A model generated the notes under the pieces. It saw only the letters and a list, made by a program, of their open reading frames with translations. It made no database searches and had not been told where the DNA came from. From NCBI GenBank assembly GCA_022059125.1, contig JAEUWY010000002.1, positions 3,782,001 through 3,846,000 on the forward strand: DNA of 64,000 bases. The letters are read 5' to 3'. Origin of the DNA: Corynespora cassiicola. Lineage: Eukaryota; Ascomycota; Dothideomycetes; Pleosporales; Corynesporascaceae. Shown in pieces: positions 17,465-29,328 of this stretch. Every line of letters starts with the position of its first letter. Position 1 is the stretch's first letter. Made by a program: the position numbers and the translations under genes.

Positions 17465-17847
17465 TGTTTTCTTTACATGACTTCAAGACTTCGAATTTGG
17501 GTTTCACCTTCACGGTGCATGTAGATAGCGGACGGTTTCACGATTTACGTTGGGACAGCATGCGGATTGGTCTTTACGGTGCATTCTAAATGGAATAAAA
17601 TCTCTTCGTTAATATTGCCGTGTTGGTAATTACCAAGCCTCACATTGATGTCCGCAAAAATCGGGGAAACGGAGACGCCAAAAATAGCCATGATAAACGA
17701 GCGTGTTGGATGTGTTTACTCTGACGGTTGACGTCGGACGTCCCACCAAACCTCGGCAAGTTCAACGTCATAGCTCCATCCTTGTCGACGCGCGCTCAAA
17801 CTTATCAGCTCCACCCACACACATCCTGCGCACTCCACACACTCGCA
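17465..17847. other. Intergenic: PFK 3' flank and ETR1 promoter
   Basis: 383 bp. An AATAAA-like signal (GGAATAAAAT near 17591) fits PFK polyadenylation. The rest is ETR1 upstream sequence. No separate gene. Confidence 0.6.
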
Positions 17848-19065
17848 ATGGCTTCGAAGCTCCTTACGCCAGCTTCGGTGATTCCGAGAGCATCACAGGC
17901 ATCGCTACAATGCCTCGGCCGTACACATCTTCGCGCTCCGCAACGCCGATACATCTCTGCATATGGCTACGAACAGGCCAAAGCCCTTACATTCACGCAA
18001 TATGGTGACCCTCCCGAGGTCCTCTCGCTCCACAGCCATTCGATATCCCCTCCTCACGGCGACAACATGACGCTGCGCTTCCTGGCCTCGCCGATAAACC
18101 CCGCCGACATCAACCAGATCCAAGGTGTGTACCCGTCAAAGCCCACCTTTACGACATCGCTCGGCACCGCGAACCCGATTGCCGTTGCAGGAAACGAGGG
18201 GGTCGCTGAGATCATAAAACTGGGGGACAAGGCCAAGGATGCAGGCTTCAAGAGGGGCGATTGGGTCATCATGAAGGGACCCGGCTTCGGTACATGGCGA
18301 ACGCACGCTGCTGCGACGCCAGAGCAGGTCGTCAAGCTGGAGGAGCACGCAAGGGAGGGGATTACGCCCATTCAGGCCGGTACTGTGAGCATCAATCCTT
18401 GTACGGCATATCGTATGTTGAAGGACTTTGTCGAGTTGAGGGAGGGCGAGTGGTTCATCCAGAATGGCGCGAACTCGGGTGTCGGACGTGCCGCGATCCA
18501 GCTGGGCAAGAAGTGGGGCCTCAAGAGCATCAACATCATCAGGGGACGGGACGACAAGGCGGCTGAGGACAAGCTCAAGGAAGAACTCAAGGCCATTGGC
18601 GCTGATGTCGTCATCACGGATACGGAGCTGCAATCGCAGGGCATCAAGGATATGAGCAAAGAGTGGACAAACGGTGGTCGCGAGCCCATCAAGCTTGCTC
18701 TCAACTGTGTCAACGGCAAGGCCGCAACTGCCATGGCTAAGCTTCTCGCTGGCTCTTCTCACTTTGTTACTTATGGTGCCATGTCGAAGCAGCCGCTCAC
18801 AATTCCTGCATCCATGCTCATCTTCAAGGACATTCACTTCCACGGCTTCTGGGTGAGCAAGTGGGCGGACAAGTACCCCGAGGAGAAGAAGAGGACAGTC
18901 GAGGACGTTCTAGACATGATTCGCAACAAGCAGTTCAAAGACACTCCTGTTGACGAGATTAAATGGGAATGGGAGACCAATGGAGAGGACCTGATTGCCA
19001 AGGTGAAGAATACTCTGGAGGGTTATCGGGAAGGAAAGGGCATCTTTGTGTTCGGAAAGACATAA
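17848..19065 (+). CDS. ETR1: Mitochondrial enoyl-[ACP] reductase (2-enoyl thioester reductase)
   Basis: Single exon, 405 residues. This MDR-superfamily enzyme performs the last, NADPH-dependent reduction of trans-2-enoyl thioesters in mitochondrial type II fatty acid synthesis, which supplies octanoyl-ACP for lipoate. The N-terminal 40 residues are rich in Arg and Ser and lack acidic residues (SVIPRASQASLQCLGRTH), fitting a mitochondrial presequence. Then follow the family N-domain (ASPINPADINQIQGVYP), GNEGV, and the nucleotide-binding NGANSGVGRAAIQLGKKWG near residues 205-223, with RGRDD after the second strand. GFWVSKW and the C-terminal GKGIFVF match MECR/Etr1. The ATG at 17848 is chosen because upstream in-frame codons would place non-presequence residues first. 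Neighbouring PFK is metabolic, but no joint regulation is evident. Confidence 0.93.
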   Translation: MASKLLTPASVIPRASQASLQCLGRTHLRAPQRRYISAYGYEQAKALTFTQYGDPPEVLSLHSHSISPPHGDNMTLRFLASPINPADINQIQGVYPSKPTFTTSLGTANPIAVAGNEGVAEIIKLGDKAKDAGFKRGDWVIMKGPGFGTWRTHAAATPEQVVKLEEHAREGITPIQAGTVSINPCTAYRMLKDFVELREGEWFIQNGANSGVGRAAIQLGKKWGLKSINIIRGRDDKAAEDKLKEELKAIGADVVITDTELQSQGIKDMSKEWTNGGREPIKLALNCVNGKAATAMAKLLAGSSHFVTYGAMSKQPLTIPASMLIFKDIHFHGFWVSKWADKYPEEKKRTVEDVLDMIRNKQFKDTPVDEIKWEWETNGEDLIAKVKNTLEGYREGKGIFVFGKT

Positions 19066-19160
19066 GTGGAACTAGCTGAAATGAGGTAGAGAGGTATAGT
19101 CGGCGAAGCTGCTGGAGCAATGTACAAATATCTTCTCATTGAAGCAATTATTGCCTGTAT

Positions 19161-19217
19161 GCAATGAGAGCGATCCTTGTAGCGTGCAATGAGAGCGATC
19201 CCTGTAGCGTGCAATGA
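19161..19217. repeat. 25-bp tandem repeat, 2.3 copies
   Basis: The unit GCAATGAGAGCGATCCTTGT plus AGCGT is present twice with one mismatch, followed by a partial third copy (GCAATGA). Lies in the ETR1 3' region. Confidence 0.85.
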
Positions 19218-19307
19218 AGACTGCCATGTGCAAGATCAAACATCATATAAACACAATATAGCTTGTTTTCTTCGTAACAATCTTCCACGCTACACTGCAA
19301 TTGTGCC

Positions 19308-19314
19308 TATAAAA
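19308..19314 (+). promoter_or_regulatory. TATA box upstream of orphan ORF
   Basis: TATAAAA lies 89-95 bp before the ATG at 19403, a normal core-promoter spacing. It is the main non-coding support that the orphan ORF is transcribed. Confidence 0.4.
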
Positions 19315-19402
19315 GACCCAGATCTGATTGCATTAATTCCTACACACATTTCCACACATCCAGTTCACACAAATCCAAGACGTAAAGCTCCAATTTGATA
19401 CC

Positions 19403-20038
19403 ATGTCTTCTGAAAACCAAAACTCCCGTCACCCCCAGCCAGCCAACCACCACTCTCCCTCAAGGACTAGCCATAACAGCAGCAATGAAAACCACAATAT
19501 CCGGACAGAACATCCACCCTGCCTCAGACCAGACTACAGATCACCCCCTCCGAATCTAGTTCCCATGCCACCATCTCTCCATCCACCCTCCCCTCCCCCG
19601 TTTCCCTCTTCCGGCCCCTGCAACCACCAACCCACCGAAAACACTGAGAACGAGCATCCCATTATTCCGCCTCACGCCTCGTCCAACTCTCTCCGCATCC
19701 ACGGCCGTAGCGCCAGACCAGCAGCCAGCGGTGCGGAACCGGAACGCGGATACTCTTCCCCGCACGACGCGCTTTGGCCGCTAGAAACGCAGATGCGGCA
19801 TTCTGGGCTGGAACGTAGTGAAGGGGAGCTACGGCCTTCAATCGAGTTGTCGCTGCTCTTGACGGGCTGTATACGGTCTGTTATGCCTGCACATGGTGCT
19901 GTGCCTGCTGGGTTAGAGGTGGCGGGGCAGCTACCCACAGGTTTGGGGGGCGGTGGGGAGAAATTCGAGCTTGAGGGAGATGCGGAGGCGTCGGTGAGTC
20001 AGAGACGGCTTAGAAAGGGAAAGTCTATGAAGGAATAA
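19403..20038 (+). CDS. Orphan proline/serine-rich hypothetical protein
   Basis: One ORF of 211 residues with an ATG soon after a TATAAAA element. The first 110 residues are low-complexity (Pro, Ser, Asn, His: PPSLHPPSPPPFPSS) and probably disordered. The second half is less biased, with RPSIELSLLLTGCIRSVMPA as the only hydrophobic stretch, and the end is basic (RRLRKGKSMKE). No signal peptide or known domain is recognised. The next gene downstream (VIP1) is convergent. It could be a lineage-specific protein or a chance ORF; the promoter geometry tips me slightly to real. Confidence 0.45.
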   Translation: MSSENQNSRHPQPANHHSPSRTSHNSSNENHNIRTEHPPCLRPDYRSPPPNLVPMPPSLHPPSPPPFPSSGPCNHQPTENTENEHPIIPPHASSNSLRIHGRSARPAASGAEPERGYSSPHDALWPLETQMRHSGLERSEGELRPSIELSLLLTGCIRSVMPAHGAVPAGLEVAGQLPTGLGGGGEKFELEGDAEASVSQRRLRKGKSMKE

Positions 20039-20574
20039 TTGCTGGAAGATGTTAGTGGAGCGAGTAGGAAGGTTAAGAAGAAATGAAGATAGCATAGCGT
20101 CTTTGACAGAGGGAAGAAGAAGATTGCTGATCATCGAAAGCTTCGATAGACTATTTATTGATCTAGTATGTCCTTGAACAGTGCCAACCAATGGTTTTCT
20201 AACTAGCGTTCACCAATTCAAAACATTAAAACGAACGGATGATACGAATATCCAATCAGTGTCTCCGACAAAGTTATTAGAGAAAACGGGATGTAATCAA
20301 TCACCTCATCCGTCCCGAAGGCTATCGTCCGTTAAAATGTTCAAAGCACCCACAGTGTCCACATTCTCAAGGACAAAGCACTGCAAACTTAGCACCATAC
20401 TCATGCAATCTCGAAAAAGGAATGCGTAATCCATTGAACCCACAGACATATCTCATGCAATGCTGACATCACCCATCCCCTCACACTCCATGATCGTTAA
20501 ACCCTCTACCCTTGACAAAAGCCCTCTATTCCCTCTATTCCCTCAGAACCCCAAAAACTCCCCAAACCTGCTCT
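20039..20574. other. Intergenic between convergent genes
   Basis: 536 bp of AT-richer sequence between the orphan ORF (+) and VIP1 (-). Presumably both 3' UTRs. No gene or repeat seen. Confidence 0.6.
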
Positions 20575-23500
20575 CTATTCTAACGGCACCTCCAGTCTTT
20601 GTACCTCAACATCATCACCCTCCTTCTCCTTTTCCGCCTCGCCCTCGTCTTCGTCCTCACCCTCGCCCTCCCTCTCCTTCCTCCCATTCGACCTCCGCTC
20701 CCCAAACGCATCCGGCAACTTCTCACTGAGATTAACCGCAACAAAGCTCTTCGGAAGCTTGACACTGTTCCCCAAACCATCAGCACCAATTCAAACCCTC
20801 ACTTGTATGATGGGAGAGAAAAACTTACGTGTGGAACTTTGCGCGCAGAGTCTCAAGCACCTCCTTCCAATCATGATGAGCCGTAAGGCTACGCCGCGGC
20901 GAGAAGCCAATCATGTGACGGGAGTCAAGTTGCCTGCAGTATACAGTGTTAACGACCTCTCTGGGAACTGAGAGGGATGTGGGAGGGGGAACGTACACGT
21001 CCAGGGGCGCGAAGGCGTGGCAGCCCGGCGACAGTGCGATGCGGATGCTGTAGTTAAACGTGTTGGGCTCATTGTCCCACGACGCGTTCTCCGACTCGTA
21101 TAGCTCAAAGTTGATCTGGGAGAGGTAGTCTAGCTCAGGGATGGCGTTGCGGGCAATCTTCGTCTTGATTCCGCCCTCGAGAATGCAGTTGAGGAGCGTG
21201 TAGATGTGAGATTCTTTTGTGAAGTAGAAGAAGGACTTCGGGGCATCAGAGGCTTGGAGCTCCTCCAGATCTTCGACAATCTCTTTCAAGAGTGGGAGAG
21301 AGGTCAGGAGGCCGATCTCGAGCTTCTCTTCGCTTTCGATGCCGTACTCTTGTGGGCCGATGTAGTCGAAGAGCACTTTGCTGAGGTGGTACATTTCGCG
21401 GAGCTTCACAAGGCGGGCGTCGATTTGGGCTTTGGTACCTGCGCTCGTGACTCCGGTGTAGAGCTTGAAGTAGGACTCGTGCACATAGGCTGGAGGGGCA
21501 GCAGTCCTCACCGCGATTTCTGATCGGCGTCTGAATCCCATGCGCTGGGCAATGTTGACACGTTCAGGCTTGTCTAGGGCTTGGTCTCTACTTTCGCTCT
21601 TTGAAGCTAGCTCAACCGGGGTAGTTGCAGCCTTTGGGGGACTGTCGGTTGAGGGCTGTCGGGTACCGTCCGTAATAGACTCTTCGTCAAGGAAGTCTGA
21701 ATCCGGGGTGAAGACCCATTCAAGGAATTGGCGGTTGTGGAGGGCATCGAACTTCATAGTGTCGTAAAGTTCCGATACCTTGCTCGGGTCAACTTTGTCT
21801 GCATCAGCAAACTCTTTAAAGAGTTTCTCCCAACGCTCCTTGAAAAGTTCGGGTCCCTCGTTACAGCACCAACGTGACTGGATCTGATTTACGTTGGTCG
21901 GATGGGAGTGACTATGGCCTGGAGAAGTGGCATCAGTGGGCGGGCTGGCAATGGCCGTCAACGAAGACACGGCTCCAGACTCGATTTTCTTGAAGTTGTG
22001 GTTCATGACGCGCTGATGAAATTTCATCAGGTCTACAACCTGTCGTACGACAACGTAGGGCTCGGGGACGTCCTTTGGCCAAGCAAACTGAGGTGGAGCT
22101 GGATCACCAGCACGGAGCAACGTCTTAAGCTTTTTCTTTACCTTATCCATGACATCCTTGGCGGCGTTGGAGTCGTCCAACAGGTCTTTGCGAACGTGAA
22201 TGTGCTCGTATGGGTACTGGTCCTTTTCCAAGAAAGATGCGGCGAAAATTTGAGCGCTCGTAGTGACGCGACGTTCAGAGCTGCTGAAAATCGTGACATC
22301 GTCGAGAATATCTCTGTTCATGAGCAAGAGATCGTTTCTGAGGTTAGCGCCCATATCCTGCGCTTGATGCCGCGCGGAATGGGTCGGTTCTCCACCCCAT
22401 TTGATGATGAGCTGTAACTTGTCCAAAACATAGTTGTTCTCGGCGGCAGAAACTCTCGACAGCGTGAGGCCCGAATTTGAGTCATGCCTCTTCTGTGCAA
22501 ACTCGCGAGCAAGATCAGAACCTTCGCCGCCCGAAAGTGACTCTTTCCTGCGCCGCTCTGGAGAAACTTCAGCGACTTCACCTGGTAACAATTCTGACTT
22601 CCGCCTCTTTCTGAACATGGGTTTTATCTGCACTTTGGTGCCTGGCCAAGAGGCCTTTTTATTCAGGGCGTTGTGCAGTTCTCGGAGCTTCTTGGGATCC
22701 TCTTCTTGCTCGACCATCGCTAGCCTGACTGCATCACTAACGCTTTGCAATGCAGCTTCTCCAATGAGTAGCACCTCGTCAGTGTGGCCCTTGAGAAGAT
22801 CGACAAAGGGCTTGGTATGGAACGTGTATTTGAATTTTTGTTTCGGGGTTCGATCAGCGTGGCGGATGACGGAAACGACGCCTTTGAGTTTCCACTGCGC
22901 CTTGGAGGCGGGAGGCGGAATATTGACTTCTTCTTCATCCGGGTGCAAGTCCTCAATATCGGCTTCCAAATCTGTGTCGCCCACAGCCGGTGGTAATAGA
23001 AGGTCTGGTTCCGACTTGGGTGCGCTTGGGATGGGCGTTGATGACGAAGTGGTATTGACGGACTTTTCGACACTCGATGGCGCTGTCATTGGGCTTGTGC
23101 TTAGTGATACATCAGGGGAAGAGGGCACCGTTGTTGCGTGACGCATGTGCGGCAAATGGGGGTGGTGGCTAGCCAACTTGGACATACTGGGAGATTTGAA
23201 AAGGCCTTTCAACGCTTGGCGATGGCTACTGGCACTCTTTCTCGACAAACCCGAGGTTCTATCGGGGCCTTCTTGGGCATCTGCGGCTGCGTTCTGGGCA
23301 TCCTTTCGTTCCTTACGCTGGATCTCCTTGAGGAACATGTCTTTCAAGATGGTAGCAGCCTTGTCATAGTAATCTCCGTTGTCCTTGACGAAGCTCCAAC
23401 CATTGACGTCGATGACGTAACTGCGGTCTCCTGTCCTGAGTAGATCAAAGCCGCAAACGCGTTGACCAAAGCCCTCGGATATCTTGGTGGCCATGGCAGC

Positions 23501-25275
23501 CTCCGTTTCGTTGAGTTTCGTGACGTAGCGCACCTCTTTGCCGCTCGGATTCCGCTTGACTAGGCCATCAACGACGGGAGATTTCCTCGTTTCGGCGTGA
23601 CAGAAACTCGGACCGACGGTGTAGGCCTTTACGTCTTCGGAATTTTGCACCTGCAGGAATTGTTCGTAAATGTAGCTGCTGTTTGGCTCTGTGATGGACC
23701 TGGGAACGTCAAGGGTATCGTCCCTCTCGGAGCTCTTGTTGTTGACTTTTCTGAAAAGCCTTCGGCCGCCGCCGCCATCTTTCTTGTGGTAGTAGATGTT
23801 GATGTTGTGGTCTTCGCCACTGACTGGTTTCTCTACAAAAGGCTTGGTCAGCGTCACACCGTCGACCCTGAGGGAGTTGCCATTGTCAATGAGCTCGACT
23901 TTGCTCGGCGGCGGGAGACCTCCGCCTGTGCCGTCACTAGGACCCAGCAGACTGACACCAGTACGCTCAAACAAGGTCTTGGCGAATTCGGCCGACTGCA
24001 GTCGTGGTCCCCCGTCTCGGCTGATTTCGATTCGCTTGGGCGTGGGGACGTTTAGCTTGTCGAGGATGGCAAGGCACAGGCGTCGGTCCCAGAGCACCTG
24101 CTGCATAGGCAAGTCGTTGACACAAAAGGGCTTGCGCAGGCGCGCATAGGCAATGGCCTTGTCCAGCGGGAAGCCATCTGAGAAGAAGGAGATGAGAAAG
24201 TCGCAGACGGGCCAGTTCTCCACGTCCTCGTCCAGAATGATCTTGTCTCCAAAAATCTTGACCTCAAACTCATCGACGAGCTTGCCAAAAATGTTGCGCG
24301 CGGGCTTGCTGCGAGCCTTGGACTCGAGGGCGCAGACGCCGATGATGCCCTTTGTGGGCTTCTTGGGCTCCTTCATGTCTCTGCTGCTGGGGCTGCTGCT
24401 CGCGCCAGTGCTGCCGCTGATGCGGCGCTGTGCGGTGGTGCGGCTCCGCGAGCGGCGGTCAATGGTCGACGGGTTCGACGTGGGCTGCTGGCCGGGCTGC
24501 GGCGAGGGCGAGGCCTGCACCGAGGCGCTATGGGGTTGGGGTGGTGACGCCGCGATGTGGCCCGGCTGGTCGTGAGGGAAGAGCAATTGCGTGGGCGACA
24601 GCTTGGGGCCCAGACTGCCGTTCTGGCTCGACGTGGTAATGGACAGGGACGACGTGGCCGTCGTGGTGCCGTGGGTGCCCTCCATTTTCACTGCGCGGGC
24701 GTCAGTGTCAGTAGTTCGGGCGAGGAGGCCTGGGGTTGTGTCAAGAAGCAGAAAAAATTCTGGAACCTGCCTTCTGGCTCGGAGCCGGCCAACGAGCTCG
24801 GCCCGCTCAGGCCGCGGGGGTTAGGGTGAATAGCGGAGCCTATGGAGTATAGGGAGGAAAAGGACATGCGGTTCGACTCTGCGTCGACGTCAGACCTCGG
24901 CGGGCGGTGAGCGTCTGGATGTGCCAGCGAGGATGCGAGACTCAGGCTCCCTGCGCGGGCCGCCTGGAGCGTGGGCGTCGTGTCGTCGAATTCTGCAATG
25001 GCCGAGCCGCCGTGCCTGACGGCGTCGAAGTGCTCGAGGAGACTGGTATCAGACGCCTTGGAGGCTCGCCTGGAGGGGAATGCCCGCGCAATGGCCTTGG
25101 AGGCCGGTGGCGGCATCGAAACGCTGGCCCGCTCGACATTGCCACCGCCTGTTTCTGGTTCCGAAGACCTCGCCTTCCTGTTCGCGGGCGATGTGCTGTT
25201 CCCTGAGGTCAGGAGATGCGGCGTCGTCCACGACCGCGTCGACTCGGCACTAACGGTGCGGGAGAGCTGCTCCAT
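20575..25275 (-). CDS. VIP1: Inositol hexakisphosphate/diphosphoinositol kinase VIP1 (PPIP5K, Asp1)
   Basis: Proposed exons on the minus strand: 25275-24771, 24690-20997, 20933-20829 and 20764-20575; 1,497 residues. The enzyme makes 1-phosphorylated inositol pyrophosphates (InsP7/InsP8) and carries an opposing phosphatase domain. An N-terminal Ser-rich extension (SFSSLYSIGSAIH, LAGSEPE) leads to the ATP-grasp kinase, starting near residue 282 (KGIIGVCALESKA; WPVCDFLISFFSDGFPL). The histidine-acid-phosphatase-like domain begins near 778 (VVSVIRHADRTPKQKFKY), and QLDSRHMIGFSPRR continues across the second-to-last junctions. An acidic tail (EGEDEDEGEAEKEKEGDD) ends the protein. The first intron uses GC-AG ends. 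The 63-bp intron 20934-20996 has no stop and keeps frame. The start could be 117 bp upstream (25392). Divergent from UTP21 over a shared promoter region. Confidence 0.92.
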
Positions 25276-26061
25276 GTGGCTGGATCCCGCACTGGCGGAG
25301 TTTATGGGTGGGATACAGAGCTTTGTTTTTTCCCTAAGCGATGAGCCGCAATCGTCGACGAGCACCCATGACGTACGTGCGTGTGCGTGCAATTCCTGTC
25401 CTGGCCCTGCGTGCCAGTCCGCAGGGACGTATGCTGGATGCCGGCGGGCGCTCTGGCTCTGCGCTCTTTATATGTCAGTGTATCCCACCCCCTAGGCGGC
25501 GCATGCTGCGAAATCAAGGCATGAATGGCCCGGCCAAATCGGTGCCCTGCGTCACCGGCCCTCCCCTGGCCCTTGCCGGCAGCCCTCCGTCGACCAGACG
25601 TATCGCAGTCGCGGCGTTGGAAACTGTCGCGCAACAGTGCCTGAGCCAGTCCGAGGGAGATGGGATGGTCCCGCACAGAGGGCCACGCAGTCGAGACCAC
25701 AGGCGGGATACACGTCGAGTCCCGGTAGCTGGATCGCTGGAGCCAGGGCAAACAAGCAGACAGACAATCAAGCCAGATGGAGCGTGTCTGCTGTCCCGTC
25801 GGACAGACACCAGCGCCCAACCAGCGGCCTGCCTATGGCCTCTCCGTCGTGGGCGGGCTGTCACCTGGGCCGCGAGGGTGAATGCCGCATGGGTAACCCC
25901 GGCGTCGATCGTCGCCGTAGCGCGGGGTGGCCGGCTAGCCCAATCGGGGCGGCTCCGCAAGAATTTTGATTTTGGTCGCGACTGAAGCTCTGCTGCCCTC
26001 GACCGTCCCACGCACCACGCGCCCGCCCATCTCTGCCGCCGCCGCCTGTCTGCGCGACTTA
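25276..26061. other. Divergent promoter region of VIP1 and UTP21
   Basis: 786 bp separating two head-to-head genes, GC-rich, with no clear TATA box. ORFs here are overlapping shadows. Likely holds both core promoters; no specific regulatory motif could be assigned. Confidence 0.6.
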
Positions 26062-29000
26062 ATGACTATGCCGGGCTCCAAGGCAGCCCAGGGTGCCTCC
26101 AATGGCCCCGTAGCCAAGCGCCAGAAGCTGCAGACCAGCCTCGAAAAAAGCTCTGCGCCTGTTGTGCACAAGTCCAAAATCTTTGCACCTTTCAGAGTAT
26201 GTTCGCTGGAGTCCCCTCCCCGCATGTTACTTGTACTCAGCCATCTCTAGACTGTCGGCCTTGTTTCCCCGACAAACGTCCCATTCACGTCCCTGCCCCT
26301 CGGCAAGACGACCTTCCAGATTACCACCTCCGTCGGCCGATCGCTGCAGACGTACGATCTGAAGAAAGGCCTGCACCTTATCTTCATCACAAGGCCTCAG
26401 ACCCCCGAGCTCATAACAGCAACCCTGGCATGGAAGAGGTATGTCTTCGCCGCTTGGGGTGGTGCTGAGCCCACGTCAGAACGGGGAGTTTGGATATTCC
26501 AGCGAGGAAAGAAAGTAGACGAACTGGAGCTGCCCAGGGAGTCAAGCGAGAACATCACCAAGCTGCTCGTCTTTGGAGAGTGGATTGTTGGATGTGGCGC
26601 AACCCGGATTGAAGTATGGAAATCTTCCACCCACGAGCACTACACCACCCTCCAGGGTGCCTCGTCCAGCGCCCTTTCAGGATCCATCACCAACATGCCG
26701 ACGTACTTGAACAAGATTTTCGTCGGCAGGAAGGATGGTTCGGTCGAGATCTGGAATCTGAGCACCGCAAAGCTCCTCTATACACTGCTTCCCCCGGCCT
26801 CGGATTTTGGTGCCGTCACAGCTTTGCAGCCGACACCAGCACTGTCCCTTTTGGCTATTGCTTATCAGTCGGGGCCCGTCGCCATCCACAACATCCGCTC
26901 AGACAAGGAAGTGTTGCGTCTGAACACGGGTGGCTCGAAAAAGTCACCTGTAACATCAATCTCTTTCAGAACCGACGGGCTGGGTGCGGGAGACGATGGC
27001 CGCCGTGATGGTGTCATGGCTACTGCAAGTGAAGAAAGTGGAGATGTTGCCTTTTGGGACCTTAACAGAGGAGGCAAGAAGATGGGCACACTCCGTGCAG
27101 CTCATAATCCCCCTCCAGCTGTCAGCGGTGGTGTGGGAGGTGGCATTAGTAAGATTGAGTTCTTGCCTGGCCAATCCGTCATCGTTTCGAGCGGCCTCGA
27201 CAATTCTCTCAAAACCTGGATCTTCGATGAGACTCCCTTTTCGCCTACGCCCCGACTTTTGCACTCTCGTGGTGGCCACGCCGCTCCCGTCTCCGCCCTT
27301 CATTTCCTGCCCTCAAACTCTGATGGATCTGATGATGTTGGGAAGTGGCTTCTCAGTGCAAGCAGGGACCGGAGTTTGTGGGGCTGGAGTTTGAGACGAG
27401 ATGGTCAGAGTACGGAATTGTCCCAAGGTGCAATCCAGGCAAAGGCCAAGAAGATGGGGCTGCTCGACGGCGCTTCTTCGGATGCCAGGACGCTCTCGAA
27501 GCTGGAAAACCTCAAAGCACCAGCCATTACTTGCATTGCGTGCTCATTGAATCGCGATGGTGGCATAGGCGCTATGCCAGGCGTGACCGGAATCTGGAAC
27601 AACTCGTCAAAGGTCAAGGGAGACAAGAAAGCCCCGGAAGTCAGTATGAGTGGGTGGGAGAGTATAGTGACAGGTCACGCCGGAGACAAGAAGGCAAGGA
27701 CATGGTTCTGGGGCCGGAAGAGAGCTGGAAGATGGACGTTTGACACTGGCGACGGAACCGAAGTGAAGAGTGTGGCAGTGTCTCCGTGCGGCACATTCGC
27801 CTTGGTTGGATCGGCTGGAGGAGCCATCGATATGTACAATCTCCAGTCTGGCCAGCACCGACGGAGGTTCCCGGTTCGCCTTACTCCAGCGGAAGCAAAG
27901 GCGCTAAAACTTCGAAAATTGCAAGCCGAAGATGAACTGTTCCCTGAGGCGGATGCTCCCAAGATCAAGTACGGCAAGGGAGAGGGCAGACACAAGGGGG
28001 CCGTCACAGGCCTTGCCGTTGACAGCTTGAACCGAGTAGTTATTAGTTGCAGCGATGATGGCAAGATCAAGGTTGGTGCTCTATCATGGTACGGTGAGGA
28101 TGTTGCTGACAGGCTCTAGTTTTGGGATTTCGCCACAGGGCTTTTGCTTCATGAGATCGATTGGTATCCGATGACCAAGATACTCGACATGCGCTATCAC
28201 CGCGGCAGTGACTTGATTGCACTGAGCTGTGACGATGGCTCGATTCGAGTAGTGGACATTGAAACGAAGAAGCTGATCCGTGAGCTTTGGAGCTCGCGCT
28301 CGCACGCAGGCTTGCAAACAATCGACTACACGTTCTCCACAGATGGACGCTGGATCATTTCTGCTGCGACTGATGCTACAGTCCGCGTATGGGATTTGCC
28401 TACCGGCCATCTAATCGACGCCATGAGACTCCCAGAGCGGTGCAATTCGGTAGCCTTCTCACCGTCTGGAGAGTATCTGGCTACGGCCCTGGACGGTGAG
28501 GTTGGTGTTCACATCTGGACTAACCGTACCCTCTTCACGCACGTTTCTACCCGCCAAATATCCGAAGACGAAATCGCAACCATCAGCGCACCCACGGCCT
28601 CGGGCGAAGGGGGCGAAGCCATCATTGAGGCTGCCGCTGAAGAAGACCTCGAGGAGGAGGAGGATGAGATCACGGTACCGGTCATGGATCAACTCAGTGA
28701 CGGCATCACCACGCTCAGTCTTGTCCCCAAGTCTCGATGGCAGACTCTTCTGCACTTGGACATTATTCGCGCCCGCAATAAGCCCAAAGAAGCACCCAAA
28801 GCTCCCGAGAAGGCGCCGTTTTTCCTCCCGTCGGTATCCCAAGACACATCTGGCACTGCCGGCTCGAATGCTCTTGCGCCCGCCAATGAAGAGCAAACGT
28901 CGAGAATATCAAGCTCTGCACTAGCGTCGCGATCCGCCGCTTCCGCATCTACGAACGAATTCACCCGGCATTTGGCCAATGCGGCGGAGACGGCGGAGTA

Positions 29001-29328
29001 CACGCCCATGCTTTCCTATCTCTCATCACTGCCGCCCTCTTCGGCAGATATTGCCATCCGGACCCTAGAGGCCATTCCACCGTATACGGAACTCCAGACG
29101 TTTATCCAGGCCCTGACCGCCCGGTTGGAGGAGCGCAAGGATTACGAGCTCGTGCAGGCGTGGATGAGCGTCTTCCTGAAGATCCACGGCGACGTGGTGG
29201 TCAGAGAGGAGAGCCTGGTCAATGAGCTGAGGAAATGGCACGACGAGGCCAAGCGCGAGCGGGAGAGGGTGGGCGGACTGGTGGGCTACAGCGTGGGTGT
29301 TGTTGGGTGGGTAAGGAGTGCACGATAG
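26062..29328 (+). CDS. UTP21: U3 snoRNP / SSU processome WD40 protein Utp21 (WDR36)
   Basis: Exons 26062-26196, 26251-28071 and 28120-29328 encode 1,054 residues. Utp21 is a tandem WD40 protein of the UTP-B subcomplex, needed for 18S rRNA processing in the nucleolus. The N-terminus IFAPFRTVGLVSPTNVPFT, then LGKTTFQITTSVGRSLQTYD, is diagnostic. WD units recur throughout (GSVEIWNL, GDVAFWDL, NSLKTWIF, RSLWGWSL, GKIKFWDF, GSIRVVDI, ATVRVWDL). An acidic linker (EEDLEEEEDE) precedes the C-terminal Utp21 domain from about residue 840 (PMLSYLSSLPPSSADIAIR; LVQAWMSVFLKIHGD). Introns are 54 and 48 bp. An ATG two codons downstream (26068) is an equally possible start. A GT...AG pair at 26459-26479 is not an intron, as it would be 21 bp and the frame reads through into family-like sequence. 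Confidence 0.95.

Larger units (their letters stand above)
19066..19402. other. Intergenic with 25-bp repeat and TATA box
   Basis: 337 bp between ETR1 and the orphan ORF. Contains the short tandem duplication at 19161-19217 and a TATAAAA element. No gene. Confidence 0.6.

Noticed and set aside
24820..24840. GTTAGGGTGA as telomere-like sequence
   Set aside because: Single TTAGGG match inside the VIP1 coding exon, no tandem array.
26459..26479. Possible GT-AG intron in UTP21
   Set aside because: Only 21 bp long, and reading straight through gives in-frame family-like sequence (AAWGGAEPTSERGVWIFQR).
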